Shown: piece by piece, positions 34,190 to 44,076 of the stretch
Numbering within the stretch: the first letter of the stretch is position 1
Layout: each line of letters starts with the position of its first letter
DNA from: Amycolatopsis oliviviridis
GTDB lineage: Bacteria > Actinomycetota > Actinomycetes > Mycobacteriales > Pseudonocardiaceae
Direction of reading: 5' to 3'
Assembly (NCBI RefSeq): GCF_014654365.1
Contig: NZ_BNAY01000015.1
Location: 383-64,382, forward strand
DNA length: 64,000 bases
The notes under the pieces: model-generated
Told to the model about the DNA's origin: nothing
Database searches by the model: none
What the model saw: the letters and a program-made list of their open reading frames with translations, nothing else
Made by a program: the position numbers and the translations under genes

Positions 34190-35689
34190 GTGGACGAAGT
34201 CGCACAGAAAAAGCGGGCGGAGGAGAACCAGCTCGCCGCCGCGTTGACCAAGGGACCGGCGGAGGTCCTCGATTTCCTCCTGCCGTTGTGGGTGGGCAGC
34301 CAGCTCGGCGCGTCGGCCGCCGAGGTCGGGGCGCTGACCGCATTGGAGACGCTGGTGTCGTTCGTGGTCCGGCCGATCGCGGGCTCACTGGCGGATCGGT
34401 TCGACCGGGGCCGGATCGCGGCCGCCGGTGCGGTCCTCTATGGACTGTCCTTTGTGATCTATGCCGTGACGCCGGGGATCGGTGTCGCTTACCTGGCCGC
34501 GGTTCTCGGCGGCGCGGGTGGCGCGCTGTTCTGGGTCGCGTTGCGGGCCCGCGTGGGGGAGGGACTCGCGCGGGACGACGGCGCGTTCAGCAAGCTGTTC
34601 GCGGCCGAGGGCGGCGGCACATGGATCGCGTTCGTGGTCGCGCTGACCGCGATCTCCTGGATCGACTACCGGGGCGTGTTCTGGCTCGGTGCGGCGGCCT
34701 GCGTGGGGGCCGCGGTCGTCTTGCTGAGCGCGAAGCCCGCGCCGGTCCACGGGGAAGACGCGCCGCGGCTGCTGCAACTGGGCAAACGGATGCGCCCGAT
34801 GCTCGCGCTCGTCGCGTTGACCGCGATGGCCGAGGCCGGGGTCGCCTTGCTGCTCCTGATGCACCTGCAACGCGGGCATCAGCTGGAACTCGGCGAGATC
34901 GCCGCGGTGTTCATCCCCGGTTTCATCGTGTACAGCCTGCTGCCGGACTACCTGCACGGTTTCGTTCGCAAGGTCGGCCGGACGCGGGTGCTCTCGCTGG
35001 CGATGGTGGCGAGCGCGGTCTTCGCCGCCGGTCTGTCGTTCGCGCCGGGCCCGGTGGTGCTCGCGGTCATGTGGGTCCTGTCGGCGGCGGCGTTCGCGGC
35101 GGCCATCCCGGTGGAGCAGGCGGTGGTCGCCGAGGCGGCCGGGCTGAGCCTCGGCCGGGCCATGGGGATCTACGAGAGCGCGACGCTACTCGGAGCGACG
35201 ATCGGGACCTTCCTGGCGGGGCAGCTCTACGGCTCGGACGCCGGTTGGCGCGTCGCCTGCTTCGGCGCGGCGGCGCTCCTGATCTTCGGATCGTTCGTGG
35301 TTCGTGGCGCCGTACGGCGTGTCGGAGTTGCGGAGTTTCCCGTGGAACAAGTGAAAACGGCGTCACAGAAGGAAAAACCGGCTCCCCGCATGATCGAGGA
35401 CAGTCCACAAGAGGCCGAATCGGTGACGGAAGGGGCGAACAAGCGGGCGAACCCGCTCCGGAACTGGACGGTCCATGTCGCGGTCTACGTCCTCGCGCAG
35501 GCGGCGCTGGCGATGGCCGGTCACAGCTGGCCGGTCGAAGCCTTGTTCGGCGGGGCGCACGAGGCCGGCTGGTATTGGAACTGGAGTGGTCACTGGCTGT
35601 TGAACCTCGGCCGGATCTGGACCTTCGTCCTCGTGATCGACACTGTGTGGACGCTCGGCCGCGAGCTGCTCAAGAAACGGCCTTATTGA
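34190..35689 (+). CDS. MFS transporter with extra C-terminal membrane domain
   Basis: 499 aa. Residues ~10-385 are a 12-helix major facilitator (AGSLADRFDRGRI after helix 2). A ~45-residue charged linker (EQVKTASQKEKPAPR ...) leads to an additional ~80-residue segment with two more helices (about WTVHVAVYVLAQAALAM and LNLGRIWTFVLVIDTVWTL). The extension is unusual for MFS proteins. GTG 34190 has a G-rich ribosome-binding site. The divergent TetR gene probably represses it. Substrate unknown. Confidence 0.87.
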   Translation: MDEVAQKKRAEENQLAAALTKGPAEVLDFLLPLWVGSQLGASAAEVGALTALETLVSFVVRPIAGSLADRFDRGRIAAAGAVLYGLSFVIYAVTPGIGVAYLAAVLGGAGGALFWVALRARVGEGLARDDGAFSKLFAAEGGGTWIAFVVALTAISWIDYRGVFWLGAAACVGAAVVLLSAKPAPVHGEDAPRLLQLGKRMRPMLALVALTAMAEAGVALLLLMHLQRGHQLELGEIAAVFIPGFIVYSLLPDYLHGFVRKVGRTRVLSLAMVASAVFAAGLSFAPGPVVLAVMWVLSAAAFAAAIPVEQAVVAEAAGLSLGRAMGIYESATLLGATIGTFLAGQLYGSDAGWRVACFGAAALLIFGSFVVRGAVRRVGVAEFPVEQVKTASQKEKPAPRMIEDSPQEAESVTEGANKRANPLRNWTVHVAVYVLAQAALAMAGHSWPVEALFGGAHEAGWYWNWSGHWLLNLGRIWTFVLVIDTVWTLGRELLKKRPY

Positions 35690-35705
35690 CATGTTGTCTA
35701 ACATG
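35690..35705. promoter_or_regulatory. Candidate operator upstream of the hydrolase-SDR gene
   Basis: CATGTTGTCTAACATG is a 6-4-6 dyad ending five bases before the ATG at 35711, with TTGACA (35687-35692) overlapping its left end. The operon it heads includes a TetR regulator gene, so autoregulation is likely. Confidence 0.5.
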
Positions 35706-35710
35706 ACACT

Positions 35711-37417
35711 ATGTCTCATACGTGGGTGACTGCCAGCGACGGTGTCCGCCTCTCGGTCCGGGTGACCGGTGTCGACGACGCGCCCACGGTGGTGCTCGTC
35801 CACGGTTACCCGGACAACGGCTCCATGTGGGACGGCGTCGCCGCCCTGCTGGAAAGCCGCTACCGGGTCGTCGTCTACGACGTCCGCGGCGCGGGCCGCT
35901 CGGACAAGCCTTCGGGACGCGGGTCCTACAAACTGGACCAGTTGTCCGACGACCTCGCCGCGGTCGTCGACGAGGTCCAGCCCGAGGGCAAGGTCCACCT
36001 GCTCGCGCACGACTGGGGCTCCATCCAGACCTGGCATTCGGTCACCGGCGACAGGCTGCGCGGACGGCTCGCGTCGTTCACGTCGATCTCCGGGCCGAGC
36101 CTCGATCACGCGGGCGCGTGGTTCCGCGCGCAGGTGCGCCCGAACCCGAAACGGCTCAAGAACGCGCTCGTCCAGTGGGCGCACTCGACGTACATCCTCG
36201 GCTTCCAGATCCCCCTGATCCCGCAGCTGCTGTGGCGCACCGGCGCCATGGGCGCGCTGATCGGCCGGATGGATCCGGCGGCCGCCGCGCCGTCCACTTC
36301 GGACGGCCTGTTCGGGCTCAACCTCTACCGCGCCAACATGTTCACCCGGCTCTCCCGGCCGAAGCCGCGCAACGCCGAAATCCCGGTCCAGGTGCTCGCG
36401 CCCACCGGCGACAAGTTCGTCACCACGCCGCTGCAGACCGAGATCGAGCGCTGGGCGCCGGACCTTCGCGTCCGCCGGATCGTCGGCACGCACTGGGTGG
36501 TCCGCGAGAAGCCGCGGGTGATCGCCGACGCCACGGCCGAGCTGATCGACCACGTCGAAGGCGGGGACGAGAGCCGCGCGCTCAAGCAGGCCCGCGAGGG
36601 CGGTTTCGCGCACAAGCTCGTCCTGATCACCGGCGCGGGCAGCGGGATCGGCCGCGCGACGGCGCTCGCGTTCGCGGACAGGGGCGCCGACCTCGTCATC
36701 ACCGACATCAACGGCTCCGCCGCCGCGGACACCGCGAAACTCCTGCGGGACAAGGGTGCCACCGTCGGCGAGTACACAGTGGACTCTTCCGACGCGGAAG
36801 CGGTCGAGAAGTTCGCCCAGCAGGTCAAGGAAGAGTTCGGTGTCCCGGACATCGTCATCAACAACGCGGGGATCGGCCTGTCCGGCCCGTTCCTCGACAC
36901 GACGGTCAAGGACTGGGAACGCCTCATCGACGTGAACCTGTGGGGCGTCATCCACGGCTGCCGCGTGTTCGCCGAGCAGATGCGCGAGCGAGCCGAAGGC
37001 GGCCAGATCGTCAACGTCGCCTCGGCCGCCGCGTACCTGCCGTCGAAGATCCTTTCCGCCTACGCCACCACGAAATCCGCCGTGCTGACCCTGAGCGTGT
37101 GCCTGCGGGCCGAGCTCGCCGCCGAGAACATCGGCGTGACCGCCATCTGCCCCGGCATCGTGAACACCAACATCACCAGCACCACCCGGTTCGTCGGCGT
37201 CGACGACGTCGAGCAGAAGCGGCGCCAGAAGTCGAGCAGCAAGCTGTACGCGAAACGCGGTTTCGGCCCGGAGAAGGTCGCGCGCGACATCCTGCGCGCG
37301 GTCGAGAAGGACAAGGCGATCCAGCCGTCGACCCCGGAGGCCAAGGCCGCGCTCGTCCTCTCCCGGCTCACCCCCGGACTGCTGCGGGCCGCGGCGAAGC
37401 TGGACGTCACCCCGTGA
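35711..37417 (+). CDS. ephD: EphD-like fusion: alpha/beta hydrolase (epoxide hydrolase type) plus short-chain dehydrogenase
   Basis: 568 aa with two enzymes in one chain. Residues ~1-290: alpha/beta hydrolase with oxyanion motif HGYPDNGSMW and nucleophile Asp101 in LLAHDWGS, the Asp pointing to an epoxide or haloalkane-type hydrolase rather than a Ser esterase. Residues ~300-568: SDR with TGAGSGIGRATALAF, NNAG, and catalytic YATTK near residue 450. The same fusion is found in M. tuberculosis EphD (Rv2214c), linked to epoxy-mycolate metabolism. Amycolatopsis lacks mycolates, so the substrate must differ. It overlaps the TetR gene by 4 nt (GTGA). Confidence 0.9.
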   Translation: MSHTWVTASDGVRLSVRVTGVDDAPTVVLVHGYPDNGSMWDGVAALLESRYRVVVYDVRGAGRSDKPSGRGSYKLDQLSDDLAAVVDEVQPEGKVHLLAHDWGSIQTWHSVTGDRLRGRLASFTSISGPSLDHAGAWFRAQVRPNPKRLKNALVQWAHSTYILGFQIPLIPQLLWRTGAMGALIGRMDPAAAAPSTSDGLFGLNLYRANMFTRLSRPKPRNAEIPVQVLAPTGDKFVTTPLQTEIERWAPDLRVRRIVGTHWVVREKPRVIADATAELIDHVEGGDESRALKQAREGGFAHKLVLITGAGSGIGRATALAFADRGADLVITDINGSAAADTAKLLRDKGATVGEYTVDSSDAEAVEKFAQQVKEEFGVPDIVINNAGIGLSGPFLDTTVKDWERLIDVNLWGVIHGCRVFAEQMRERAEGGQIVNVASAAAYLPSKILSAYATTKSAVLTLSVCLRAELAAENIGVTAICPGIVNTNITSTTRFVGVDDVEQKRRQKSSSKLYAKRGFGPEKVARDILRAVEKDKAIQPSTPEAKAALVLSRLTPGLLRAAAKLDVTP

Positions 37418-38031
37418 CCTCCGCCAGACGTCCTCGCCGGATGTCGGCAAAGGCTCGCCGCGACGACCTGATCCGCGCCGCACTGGACCTGTTCGGCTCG
37501 CGCGCGCCCGAACTCGTCACCGTGGACGACATCATCGCGCGCGCCGAGGTTTCGCGGCCGCTGTTCTACCGGTACTTCTCGAGCCTGCGGGAACTGCAGG
37601 TCGAGGCGCTGAAGACGGTCACCGAAGGGCTCATCGACGGCCTCGCCGGGCTGGAGGAGGGCCCGCCCGAAACGCGGCTGCGGGCCGCCGTCCGCGGGCT
37701 GATCGACGTCGCCGACCACTACCGCGCGGGGTACGTGGCGCTGCTGCGCAGTGGTTCGGTGATCGCGACCTCGGAGACGGACGCGGCGATCGACGAGGTC
37801 CGCAACCGCGCCGTCGAGCTCATCCTCGGCGCGCTGGCGGTGCCGGAGCCCTCGCCGATGGTGCTGCTGACCTTGCGGTGCTGGACCGCGGTGGTCGAGG
37901 GCGCTCTGCTGAGCTGGTTGCAGGAGCGCGCTGTGCCGCGTGAGGTGCTCGACAGCTGGCTGGTCGACCAGCTGACGGCCATGCTCTCGGCTACCGCGAC
38001 CCACGATTCTTCGGTCCCGCAGATGCAATGA
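37414..38031 (+). CDS. TetR/AcrR-family transcriptional regulator
   Basis: 205 aa. Helix-turn-helix VTVDDIIARAEVSRPLFYRYF with SSLRELQVEAL; C-terminal domain (about 90-195) unspecific. GTG 37414 overlaps the hydrolase-SDR stop; ATG 37441 is an alternative start. Being second in that operon, it likely represses it via the dyad at 35690-35705. Its TGA stop (38029-38031) lies inside the left arm of the family A palindrome at 38024-38078, as do its last residues QMQ. Confidence 0.87.
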   Translation: MTSARRPRRMSAKARRDDLIRAALDLFGSRAPELVTVDDIIARAEVSRPLFYRYFSSLRELQVEALKTVTEGLIDGLAGLEEGPPETRLRAAVRGLIDVADHYRAGYVALLRSGSVIATSETDAAIDEVRNRAVELILGALAVPEPSPMVLLTLRCWTAVVEGALLSWLQERAVPREVLDSWLVDQLTAMLSATATHDSSVPQMQ

Positions 38032-38078
38032 AGGGGCCTTTCATAGCAAATTTTGCTATGAAAGGCCCCTTCATTGCA
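38024..38078. repeat. Family A palindrome containing the TetR stop codon
   Basis: 27-base arms (38024-38050 and 38052-38078) are perfectly complementary. Core ATGAAAGG..CCTTTCAT is shared with 12658-12710 and AAGGGGCC with other family A members. It lies between convergent TetR and citA genes, 7 bases past the citA stop, and probably terminates both. Confidence 0.8.
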
Positions 38079-38084
38079 CGCGCG

Positions 38085-39236
38085 CTACGCCTGCTTGGCG
38101 ACCAGGTCCCAGCCTTCGACGTCCTCCGGCTTGCGCGGCTCCGGCCCGACGTACTTGGCCGAAGGACGCACGAGGCGCCCGGTCTTCTTCTGCTCCAGGA
38201 TGTGCGCGGCCCAGCCGGCGGTGCGCGCCGAGCTGAACATCGCGGGCATCATGTGCGGCGGCACCTGGGCGAAGTCCAGGATCACGGCCGCCCAGAACTC
38301 GACGTTGGTCTCGATCGGGTGGTCCGGACGCCGCTCGCGCAGCTCCTTCAGGGCCACCTGCTCCAGCTCCGCGGCCGCCTCGTAGCGCGACGCGCCGAGC
38401 TCCTGGCAGGTGCGGCGCAGCACGCGCGCCCGCGGGTCCTCCGCGCGGTACACGCGGTGCCCGAAGCCCATCATCCGTTCCTTGCGGTCCAGGATGCCCT
38501 TGACCAGGCCGACCGCGTCACCGGTCTTCTCGACCTCTTCGATCATCGGCAGCACCCGCGCCGGCGCGCCGCCGTGCAGCGGGCCGGACATGGCGCCGAT
38601 CGCGCCGGACAGCGCCGCGGCGACGTCGGCGCCGGTCGAGGCGATGACGCGGGCGGTGAAGGTCGAGGCGTTGAGACCGTGCTCGGCGGCCGAGACCCAG
38701 TAGGCGTCGATGGCCTTGACGTGAGCCGGGTCGGGCTCGCCGCGCCAGCGGACCATGAAGCGTTCGGTGATCGACTGCGCCTCGTCGACCCGGGTCTGGG
38801 GGACGGCGGGCTGTCCGATGCCGCGCGCGGACTGGGCGACATACGAAAGCGCCATCACCGAGGCGCGGGCCAGCTGGTCGCGGGCCTCTTCGTCGCTGAT
38901 GTCGAGCAGCGGCCGGTAACCCCAGATGGGGGCGAGCATGGCCAGCGCGGCCTGGACGTCCACCCGGACGTCACCGGTGTGCACCGGCAGCGGGAACGGC
39001 TCGGCGGGCGGTAGCCCGTGACCGAACCGGCTGTCGACGAGAAGACCCCAGACGTCACCGAAGGTCACCTTGCCGGCGAGATCCTCGATGTCGACACCGC
39101 GATAGCGCAGCGCGCCACCGTCACGGTCGGGCTCGGCGATTTCGGTCTTGAAGGCGACGACACCTTCGAGACCGGGTCGGAAACCGTCGTCGACCTGGTC
39201 GGACGGTTGATTGGTGCTGATCGTGGAGGTACTCAC
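38085..39236 (-). CDS. citA: Citrate synthase (CitA type)
   Basis: 383 aa; condenses acetyl-CoA (or propionyl-CoA) with oxaloacetate. Conserved parts: active-site His in GPLHGGAPARVL, the signature GFGHRVYRAEDPRA, and catalytic Asp in ILDFAQVPPHMMPAMF. It is the shorter 'citrate synthase 2' type found as Rv0889c in M. tuberculosis. I start it at GTG 39236 (VSTSTISTNQP) with AAAGG upstream; the frame continues to 39296 without homology. It diverges from the urease operon. Confidence 0.93.
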   Translation of the reverse strand: MSTSTISTNQPSDQVDDGFRPGLEGVVAFKTEIAEPDRDGGALRYRGVDIEDLAGKVTFGDVWGLLVDSRFGHGLPPAEPFPLPVHTGDVRVDVQAALAMLAPIWGYRPLLDISDEEARDQLARASVMALSYVAQSARGIGQPAVPQTRVDEAQSITERFMVRWRGEPDPAHVKAIDAYWVSAAEHGLNASTFTARVIASTGADVAAALSGAIGAMSGPLHGGAPARVLPMIEEVEKTGDAVGLVKGILDRKERMMGFGHRVYRAEDPRARVLRRTCQELGASRYEAAAELEQVALKELRERRPDHPIETNVEFWAAVILDFAQVPPHMMPAMFSSARTAGWAAHILEQKKTGRLVRPSAKYVGPEPRKPEDVEGWDLVAKQA

Positions 39237-39528
39237 TGTGGTGAAACCTTTCGATGCGCATTCCCCGGCTTTGTGTTTCACGCGTGGACGGGACATACGC
39301 GGCGAAGGCGCGCCTCATCGCACGGATGGACAAACTTTGCTCCACGTCGGGTCCAGGGGCAATCGAAAGATGTGGTGGTTTCGGTCACGATTACGAGAAC
39401 GATTCAGTGAAAACGGCCTTCGTACGCGAAGAGTTACGGCGACGTTCACTTTGCGTGTACCGGTCGCCGAGGTAAATCCTGTGTTTCGAGAACCGGCGGT
39501 CCACGGATTCCGGTGATACACCTTTCTC

Positions 39529-39831
39529 ATGCACCTGAGCCCCCAGGAGCGGGACAAACTGCTCATCCACGTCGCGGCGGACGTAGCTCGCAAACGCCTG
39601 GAACGCGGGGTCCTGCTGAACTACCCCGAAGCGGTCGCGCTGATCACCGATCACGTCCTCGAAGGCGCCCGTGACGGCCGGACGGTGAGCGAGCTCGTCG
39701 CGAGCGGGCGTTCGGTCCTCGGGCGGGCGCAGGTGCTGGACGGGATCCCGGAAATGGTCGATTCCGTGCAGGTCGAAGCCACTTTCCCGGACGGCACGAA
39801 GCTCGTCACCGTGCACGATCCGATCGTCTAG
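39529..39831 (+). CDS. ureA: Urease subunit gamma
   Basis: 100 aa, full length for UreA. Starts [20 protein letters not shown] and contains [17 protein letters not shown], the standard gamma-subunit sequence; it is structural in the (UreABC)3 urease. A possible -10 TGATAC lies at 39514-39519, giving a very short leader and no clear Shine-Dalgarno. The 292-bp region upstream is the control region of the six-gene operon ureABCFGD. Confidence 0.98.
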   Translation: MHLSPQERDKLLIHVAADVARKRLERGVLLNYPEAVALITDHVLEGARDGRTVSELVASGRSVLGRAQVLDGIPEMVDSVQVEATFPDGTKLVTVHDPIV

Positions 39832-39843
39832 GAAGGGCCGCGA

Positions 39844-40137
39844 GTGCGACCAGGAGAGATCATCACCGGCGACGGACCGGTCGAACTGAACCCCGGCAGG
39901 CCGCGCGTCCGGCTGCTCGTGCGGAACCTCGGCGACCGGCCCGTCCAGGTCGGCTCGCACTACCATTTCGCGGCGGTCAATCCCGGACTCGAATTCGACC
40001 GCGAGGCCGCGCGAGGACATCGGCTCGACATCCCCGCGGGAACTTCGGTGCGTTTCGAACCGGGCGTCGAACGCGAAGTCGACCTCGTCCCGCTGGCCGG
40101 GAACCGCGCGGTGCCCGGATTGCGCAAGGAGTCCTGA
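39844..40137 (+). CDS. ureB: Urease subunit beta
   Basis: 97 aa; starts [20 protein letters not shown] and has [18 protein letters not shown], conserved for UreB. Structural subunit that covers the active site. GTG 39844 follows ureA by 12 bases with a GGAAGG site in the gap. Confidence 0.98.
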   Translation: MRPGEIITGDGPVELNPGRPRVRLLVRNLGDRPVQVGSHYHFAAVNPGLEFDREAARGHRLDIPAGTSVRFEPGVEREVDLVPLAGNRAVPGLRKES

Positions 40138-41858
40138 TGCCGTCGATCGATCGCGAGCGCTACGCCGAACTGTTCGGCCCGACGACCGGCGACAGGATCC
40201 GCCTCGCGGACACCGATCTGCTCATCGAAGTCACCGAAGACCGCAGTGTCGGGCCGTCCGGCAGCGGCGACGAGGTGCTGTTCGGCGGGGGCAAGGTCAT
40301 CCGCGAATCCATGGGCCAGGGCATGGCGACCCGGGCCGAAGGCGCGCCGGACCTGATCATCACCGGCGCGGTGATCCTGGACCACTGGGGCATCGTCAAG
40401 GCCGACGTCGGGGTCCGCGACGGCCGGATCGTCGGCATCGGCAAGGCAGGGAACCCGGACACGATGGACGGCGTGGATCCGGCGCTGGTCGTCGGCCCGT
40501 CCACGGAGGTGTTGTCCGGCAACGGGAAGATCCTCACCGCGGGCGGAATCGACTGCCACGTCCACTTCATCTGCCCTCAGCTGACCGACACCGCGCTGGC
40601 GTCCGGATTGACCACGCTGGTCGGCGGCGGCACCGGCCCGGTCGAGGGCAGCAAGGCCACCACGGTCACGCCCGGCGCGTGGAATCTCGGCCGGATGCTG
40701 CGGGCGATGGACGGCCAGCCGGTCAACGTCCTGTTGCTGGGCAAGGGGAACACCGTCCGGCACGAGGCGCTGCGCGAACAGCTCGCCGCCGGCGCGGGCG
40801 GATTCAAGCTGCACGAGGACTGGGGCAGCACCCCGGCCGCGATCGACGCCTGTCTCACCGTGGCCGACGAATCCGGTGTCCAGGTGGCGATCCATACCGA
40901 CACACTGAACGAGGCAGGCTTCCTGGAGTCCACTGTGGACGCCATCGGCGGCCGCTCGATCAACGCGTACCACACCGAAGGCGCGGGCGGCGGGCACGCA
41001 CCGGACATCATCCAGGTCGCCGGGCTGCCCAACATCCTGCCGTCGTCGACGAACCCGACGCGCCCGCACACCGCGAACACCCTCGACGAGCATCTGGACA
41101 TGCTGGTCGTCTGCCATCACCTGAACCCGTCCGTCCCCGAGGATCTGGCGTTCGCCGAAAGCCGGATCCGGCCGACGACCATCGCGGCCGAGGACGTCCT
41201 GCACGATCTCGGCGCGATCTCCATGATGAGCTCGGATTCGCAGGCCATGGGCCGGATCGGCGAGGTGATCATCCGGACCTGGCAGACCGCGCACGTGATG
41301 AAGCGGCGGCGCGGCGCGCTGCCCGGCGACGGGGCGGCCGACAACCTGCGGGCTCGTCGCTATGTCGCCAAATACACCATCAACCCCGCGATCGCGCACG
41401 GGATGGACCGCGAAATCGGCTCGGTCGAGGTCGGGAAACTCGCGGATCTCGTGCTGTGGGAACCGAAGTTCTTCGGCGTCCGGCCGCATGTCGTGCTCAA
41501 GGGTGGCTTCCCCGCGTGGGCGGCGATGGGTGACGCGAACGCATCCATCCCGACGCCGCAGCCGGTGCTGGCGCGGCCGATGTTCGGGGCCGCCCCGGCG
41601 GTCGCGGCCGCGAGCAGCTTCCATTTCGTCGCGCCGGAAGCCATCGAGAACGGGGTGGCGGAACGGTTCGGCATCGCTCGCGAGCTCGTGCCGATCGCGA
41701 ACACCCGCTCCCGAGGCAAGGCCGACATGGTGCTCAACGACGCCACCCCGTACATCCGGGTGGAGCCGGACAGTTTCGCCGTGCACGTCGACGGCGAGCT
41801 GATCGAACCCAAGCCGGTCACGGAACTGCCGATGACGCAGCGGTATTTCTTGTTTTAA
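40137..41858 (+). CDS. ureC: Urease catalytic subunit alpha
   Basis: 573 aa. Hydrolyses urea to ammonia and carbamate at a di-nickel centre. Ligands are visible: His141 and His143 in GGIDCHVHF, carbamylated Lys224 in [12 protein letters not shown], further His in the [12 protein letters not shown] and [13 protein letters not shown] segments, and Asp in SSDSQAMGR; the mobile-flap Cys-His is in VCHHLNPS. In the last, the usual flap sequence C-H-H-L is intact. ATG 40137 overlaps the ureB stop by one base. Confidence 0.99.
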   Translation: MPSIDRERYAELFGPTTGDRIRLADTDLLIEVTEDRSVGPSGSGDEVLFGGGKVIRESMGQGMATRAEGAPDLIITGAVILDHWGIVKADVGVRDGRIVGIGKAGNPDTMDGVDPALVVGPSTEVLSGNGKILTAGGIDCHVHFICPQLTDTALASGLTTLVGGGTGPVEGSKATTVTPGAWNLGRMLRAMDGQPVNVLLLGKGNTVRHEALREQLAAGAGGFKLHEDWGSTPAAIDACLTVADESGVQVAIHTDTLNEAGFLESTVDAIGGRSINAYHTEGAGGGHAPDIIQVAGLPNILPSSTNPTRPHTANTLDEHLDMLVVCHHLNPSVPEDLAFAESRIRPTTIAAEDVLHDLGAISMMSSDSQAMGRIGEVIIRTWQTAHVMKRRRGALPGDGAADNLRARRYVAKYTINPAIAHGMDREIGSVEVGKLADLVLWEPKFFGVRPHVVLKGGFPAWAAMGDANASIPTPQPVLARPMFGAAPAVAAASSFHFVAPEAIENGVAERFGIARELVPIANTRSRGKADMVLNDATPYIRVEPDSFAVHVDGELIEPKPVTELPMTQRYFLF

Positions 41859-41871
41859 TGGACATTCTTCG

Positions 41872-42546
41872 ATGAACACAGCCGCGCTCATCCTGGCCGA
41901 CTCCCGCTTTCCCGGAGGCGGTCACGTCCATTCCGGCGGACTCGAAGAGGCCGTCACCCGGAAGCTGATCACGCACGAACGCGACCTGCCGGGCTTCCTC
42001 TCCGGCCGTCTGCGCACGGCAGGGGCGCTGGCCGCGGTGTTCGCCGCGGCGTCGGCGCACGCGGCCGCGCGTGAAGTCCGAAGTGGACACTGGAAGCGGC
42101 TCGACCTCGAACTCGACGCCAGGACACCGTCGCTCGCGCAGCGTGAGGCGTCCCGCGCGCAAGGACGCGGGACGGCGAGGGCGGGCAAGGCGGCGTGGCC
42201 GTCGCCGATGCTTTCCCAGCTGCTGAAGGAAACCCCGCGACCGCATCATCCGGTGGTAGTCGGCGCGCTGGTCGGGGTGCCGTTCGACGCGGCGATGGCG
42301 GTCGCGTACCTGGCGATCAGCGGTCCGGCGAGCGCGGCGGTCCGGCTGCTCGGGCTCGACCCGTTCGCCGTCAACGCCGTCGTGGCGCGGCTTTCGCAAG
42401 AGGTCCGGGACGTCTCCCTGCGCGCGGCCGAGGTCGCGGGGGACGACCCGGCGGAGCTCCCGGCGCCGGGGTCCCCGGCGCTCGATCTGTTCGCCGAGGC
42501 ACACGCCCGGCATCACAAGGAAGAGGTGCGTCTCTTTGCCAGCTGA
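41872..42546 (+). CDS. ureF: Urease accessory protein UreF
   Basis: 224 aa. Starts with the family sequence [24 protein letters not shown]; mostly helical. UreF bridges UreD and UreG during nickel insertion and acts on UreG's GTPase. It begins 13 bases after ureC. Its 3' end overlaps the ureG start by 11 nt. Confidence 0.95.
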   Translation: MNTAALILADSRFPGGGHVHSGGLEEAVTRKLITHERDLPGFLSGRLRTAGALAAVFAAASAHAAAREVRSGHWKRLDLELDARTPSLAQREASRAQGRGTARAGKAAWPSPMLSQLLKETPRPHHPVVVGALVGVPFDAAMAVAYLAISGPASAAVRLLGLDPFAVNAVVARLSQEVRDVSLRAAEVAGDDPAELPAPGSPALDLFAEAHARHHKEEVRLFAS

Positions 42547-43243
42547 GCACGGTCATGGTCACGGTCACGTCCACCCGGTCAACTTCGACCCGACCGCAGC
42601 GGAACCCGACCACTACGATCAGGCGCCGACCGCGGGCCGCGCGTACCGGATCGGCATCGGCGGGCCGGTGGGCAGCGGGAAGACCGCGCTCACCGCGGCG
42701 CTGTGCCGGGCGCTCGGCGACGAGGTGAACCTCGCCGTCGTCACCAACGACATCTACACCACCGAGGACGCCGACTTCCTGCGCAAGGCCGGGGTGCTCG
42801 ACCCGGAGCGGATCGAGGCCGTGCAGACCGGCGCGTGCCCGCACACCGCGATCCGCGACGACATCACCGCGAACCTCGACGCCGTCGAACGGCTGGAGGA
42901 GCGGTTCCCGGGGCTGGACCTGGTGATCATCGAAAGCGGCGGCGACAACCTCACCGCGGTGTTCAGCCGGGGCCTCGCCGACAGCCAGGTCTTCGTGGTC
43001 GACGTCGCGGGCGGTGACAAGGTGCCGCGCAAGGGCGGTCCGGGCGTGACGACGGCGGATCTGCTGGTGATCAACAAGATCGACATCGCGCATCTGGTCG
43101 GCGCGGACATGGACGTGATGACCTCGGACGCGCACCGGATGCGCGGCGAGCTCCCGGTGATCACTCAGTCCCTTGTGGACACTCCGAACGCGCCGGCGGT
43201 CGCGGACTGGGTCCGCTCGCTGCTCCCGGTCAACGCGGGGTGA
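42536..43243 (+). CDS. ureG: Urease accessory GTPase UreG
   Basis: 235 aa. P-loop GGPVGSGKT (42-50), the nickel-binding CPH in [12 protein letters not shown], and NKIDIA for guanine. The His-rich N-terminus (HGHGHGHVH) is a nickel-storage tail as seen in several actinobacterial UreG/HypB proteins. TTG 42536 is the only start that keeps the His tail; AAGGAAGAGG lies upstream. It overlaps ureD by 4 nt (GTGA). Confidence 0.97.
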   Translation: MPAEHGHGHGHVHPVNFDPTAAEPDHYDQAPTAGRAYRIGIGGPVGSGKTALTAALCRALGDEVNLAVVTNDIYTTEDADFLRKAGVLDPERIEAVQTGACPHTAIRDDITANLDAVERLEERFPGLDLVIIESGGDNLTAVFSRGLADSQVFVVDVAGGDKVPRKGGPGVTTADLLVINKIDIAHLVGADMDVMTSDAHRMRGELPVITQSLVDTPNAPAVADWVRSLLPVNAG

Positions 43244-43968
43244 AGGCGCACGCGCGGCTGACCGCCTGCTTCGAGGGCGGCCGGACCGTTCTACGTGAGC
43301 TGCGCTCGATGGCGCCGCTCACGCTGCTCCCCAAGCGGGGCAGCGGTGCGGCGGCGGTGGTGCACCTGGTCAACTCGGCGACGTCACCCTTGGGCGGCGA
43401 CGAGCTGAAGCTGACCATCCGCGTCGGCCCCGGTGCTTCGCTGCGGCTTTCCGGGGTCGCGGCGACCATCGCGCTTCCCGGGTTGCACGGCGAGAGCAGC
43501 TCGTCCCTTGTGGACGTCGTCGTGGACGCGGGTGGTTCGCTGGAGTACCTGCCGGAGCCGACCGTCGTGACCGCCCGGGCGCGGCACTCGGCCGTGCTTC
43601 GGGCCGCCTTGGCGTCGGACGCGTTCTTGCATACGCGGGAAGTGCTCGTACTCGGCCGGGCAGGTGAGCGGCCGGGGTCCTTGGTGACCACGCAGCAGGT
43701 GACGCGGGGTGAAATCCCGGTGCTGCGGCAGACGCTGGAGATCGGAGACTCCACTTTGGACTCCAGTCTCGCGCATCTGGCCGGGCGGCGGGTGCTGGCG
43801 ACCGATCTGGTGGTCGGTGGCCCCGCTCTTCCCGAAGCGTCGGGCGAGTGGTGGTCGCGGACACCGCTCGCCGCCGGTGGCACGCTGGTCACGTCGCTGG
43901 CGGCCGACGCTGTCACCGCGCTTCGCGCTTTCGACGACCGCGCCGGAATCCGTGACTCGCGTGCTTGA
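43240..43968 (+). CDS. ureD: Urease accessory protein UreD
   Basis: 242 aa, UreD/UreH family scaffold for the UreDFG complex. It is beta-rich with [24 protein letters not shown] near residue 30 as the conserved patch (core PLGGDEL). Short for the family but complete. The final codons and the TGA (43966-43968) fall inside a family C repeat unit (CTCGCGTGCTTGA), so the C-terminal SRA residues come from the repeat. Confidence 0.93.
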   Translation: MKAHARLTACFEGGRTVLRELRSMAPLTLLPKRGSGAAAVVHLVNSATSPLGGDELKLTIRVGPGASLRLSGVAATIALPGLHGESSSSLVDVVVDAGGSLEYLPEPTVVTARARHSAVLRAALASDAFLHTREVLVLGRAGERPGSLVTTQQVTRGEIPVLRQTLEIGDSTLDSSLAHLAGRRVLATDLVVGGPALPEASGEWWSRTPLAAGGTLVTSLAADAVTALRAFDDRAGIRDSRA

Positions 43969-44057
43969 ACCCGTGACTCGCGTGCTTGGAGGCGGAACTG
44001 CGTGATCCGCCTCCAAGCACGCGAGTCACGTGTCTGATCACGCGAGTCACGTCCCGG
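43953..44057. repeat. Family C repeat cluster between ureD and the lipase gene
   Basis: Perfect 24-bp arms at 43973-43996 and 44006-44029 around ACTGCGTGA. An extra forward unit (43953-43966, GTGACTCGCGTGCTTG type) contains the ureD stop, and an extra reverse unit (TGATCACGCGAGTCACG) follows at 44036-44052. Convergent position, so it could end transcription of ureD and the lipase gene. Confidence 0.75.
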
Positions 44058-44076
44058 GTTACGCGTGCTGCCCCGG

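Noticed and set aside
39237-39528. GlnR site in the urease control region
   Set aside because: GTCAC and GTTAC half-sites occur near 39387 and 39433, but the required GAAAC partners at 6-bp spacing do not fit.
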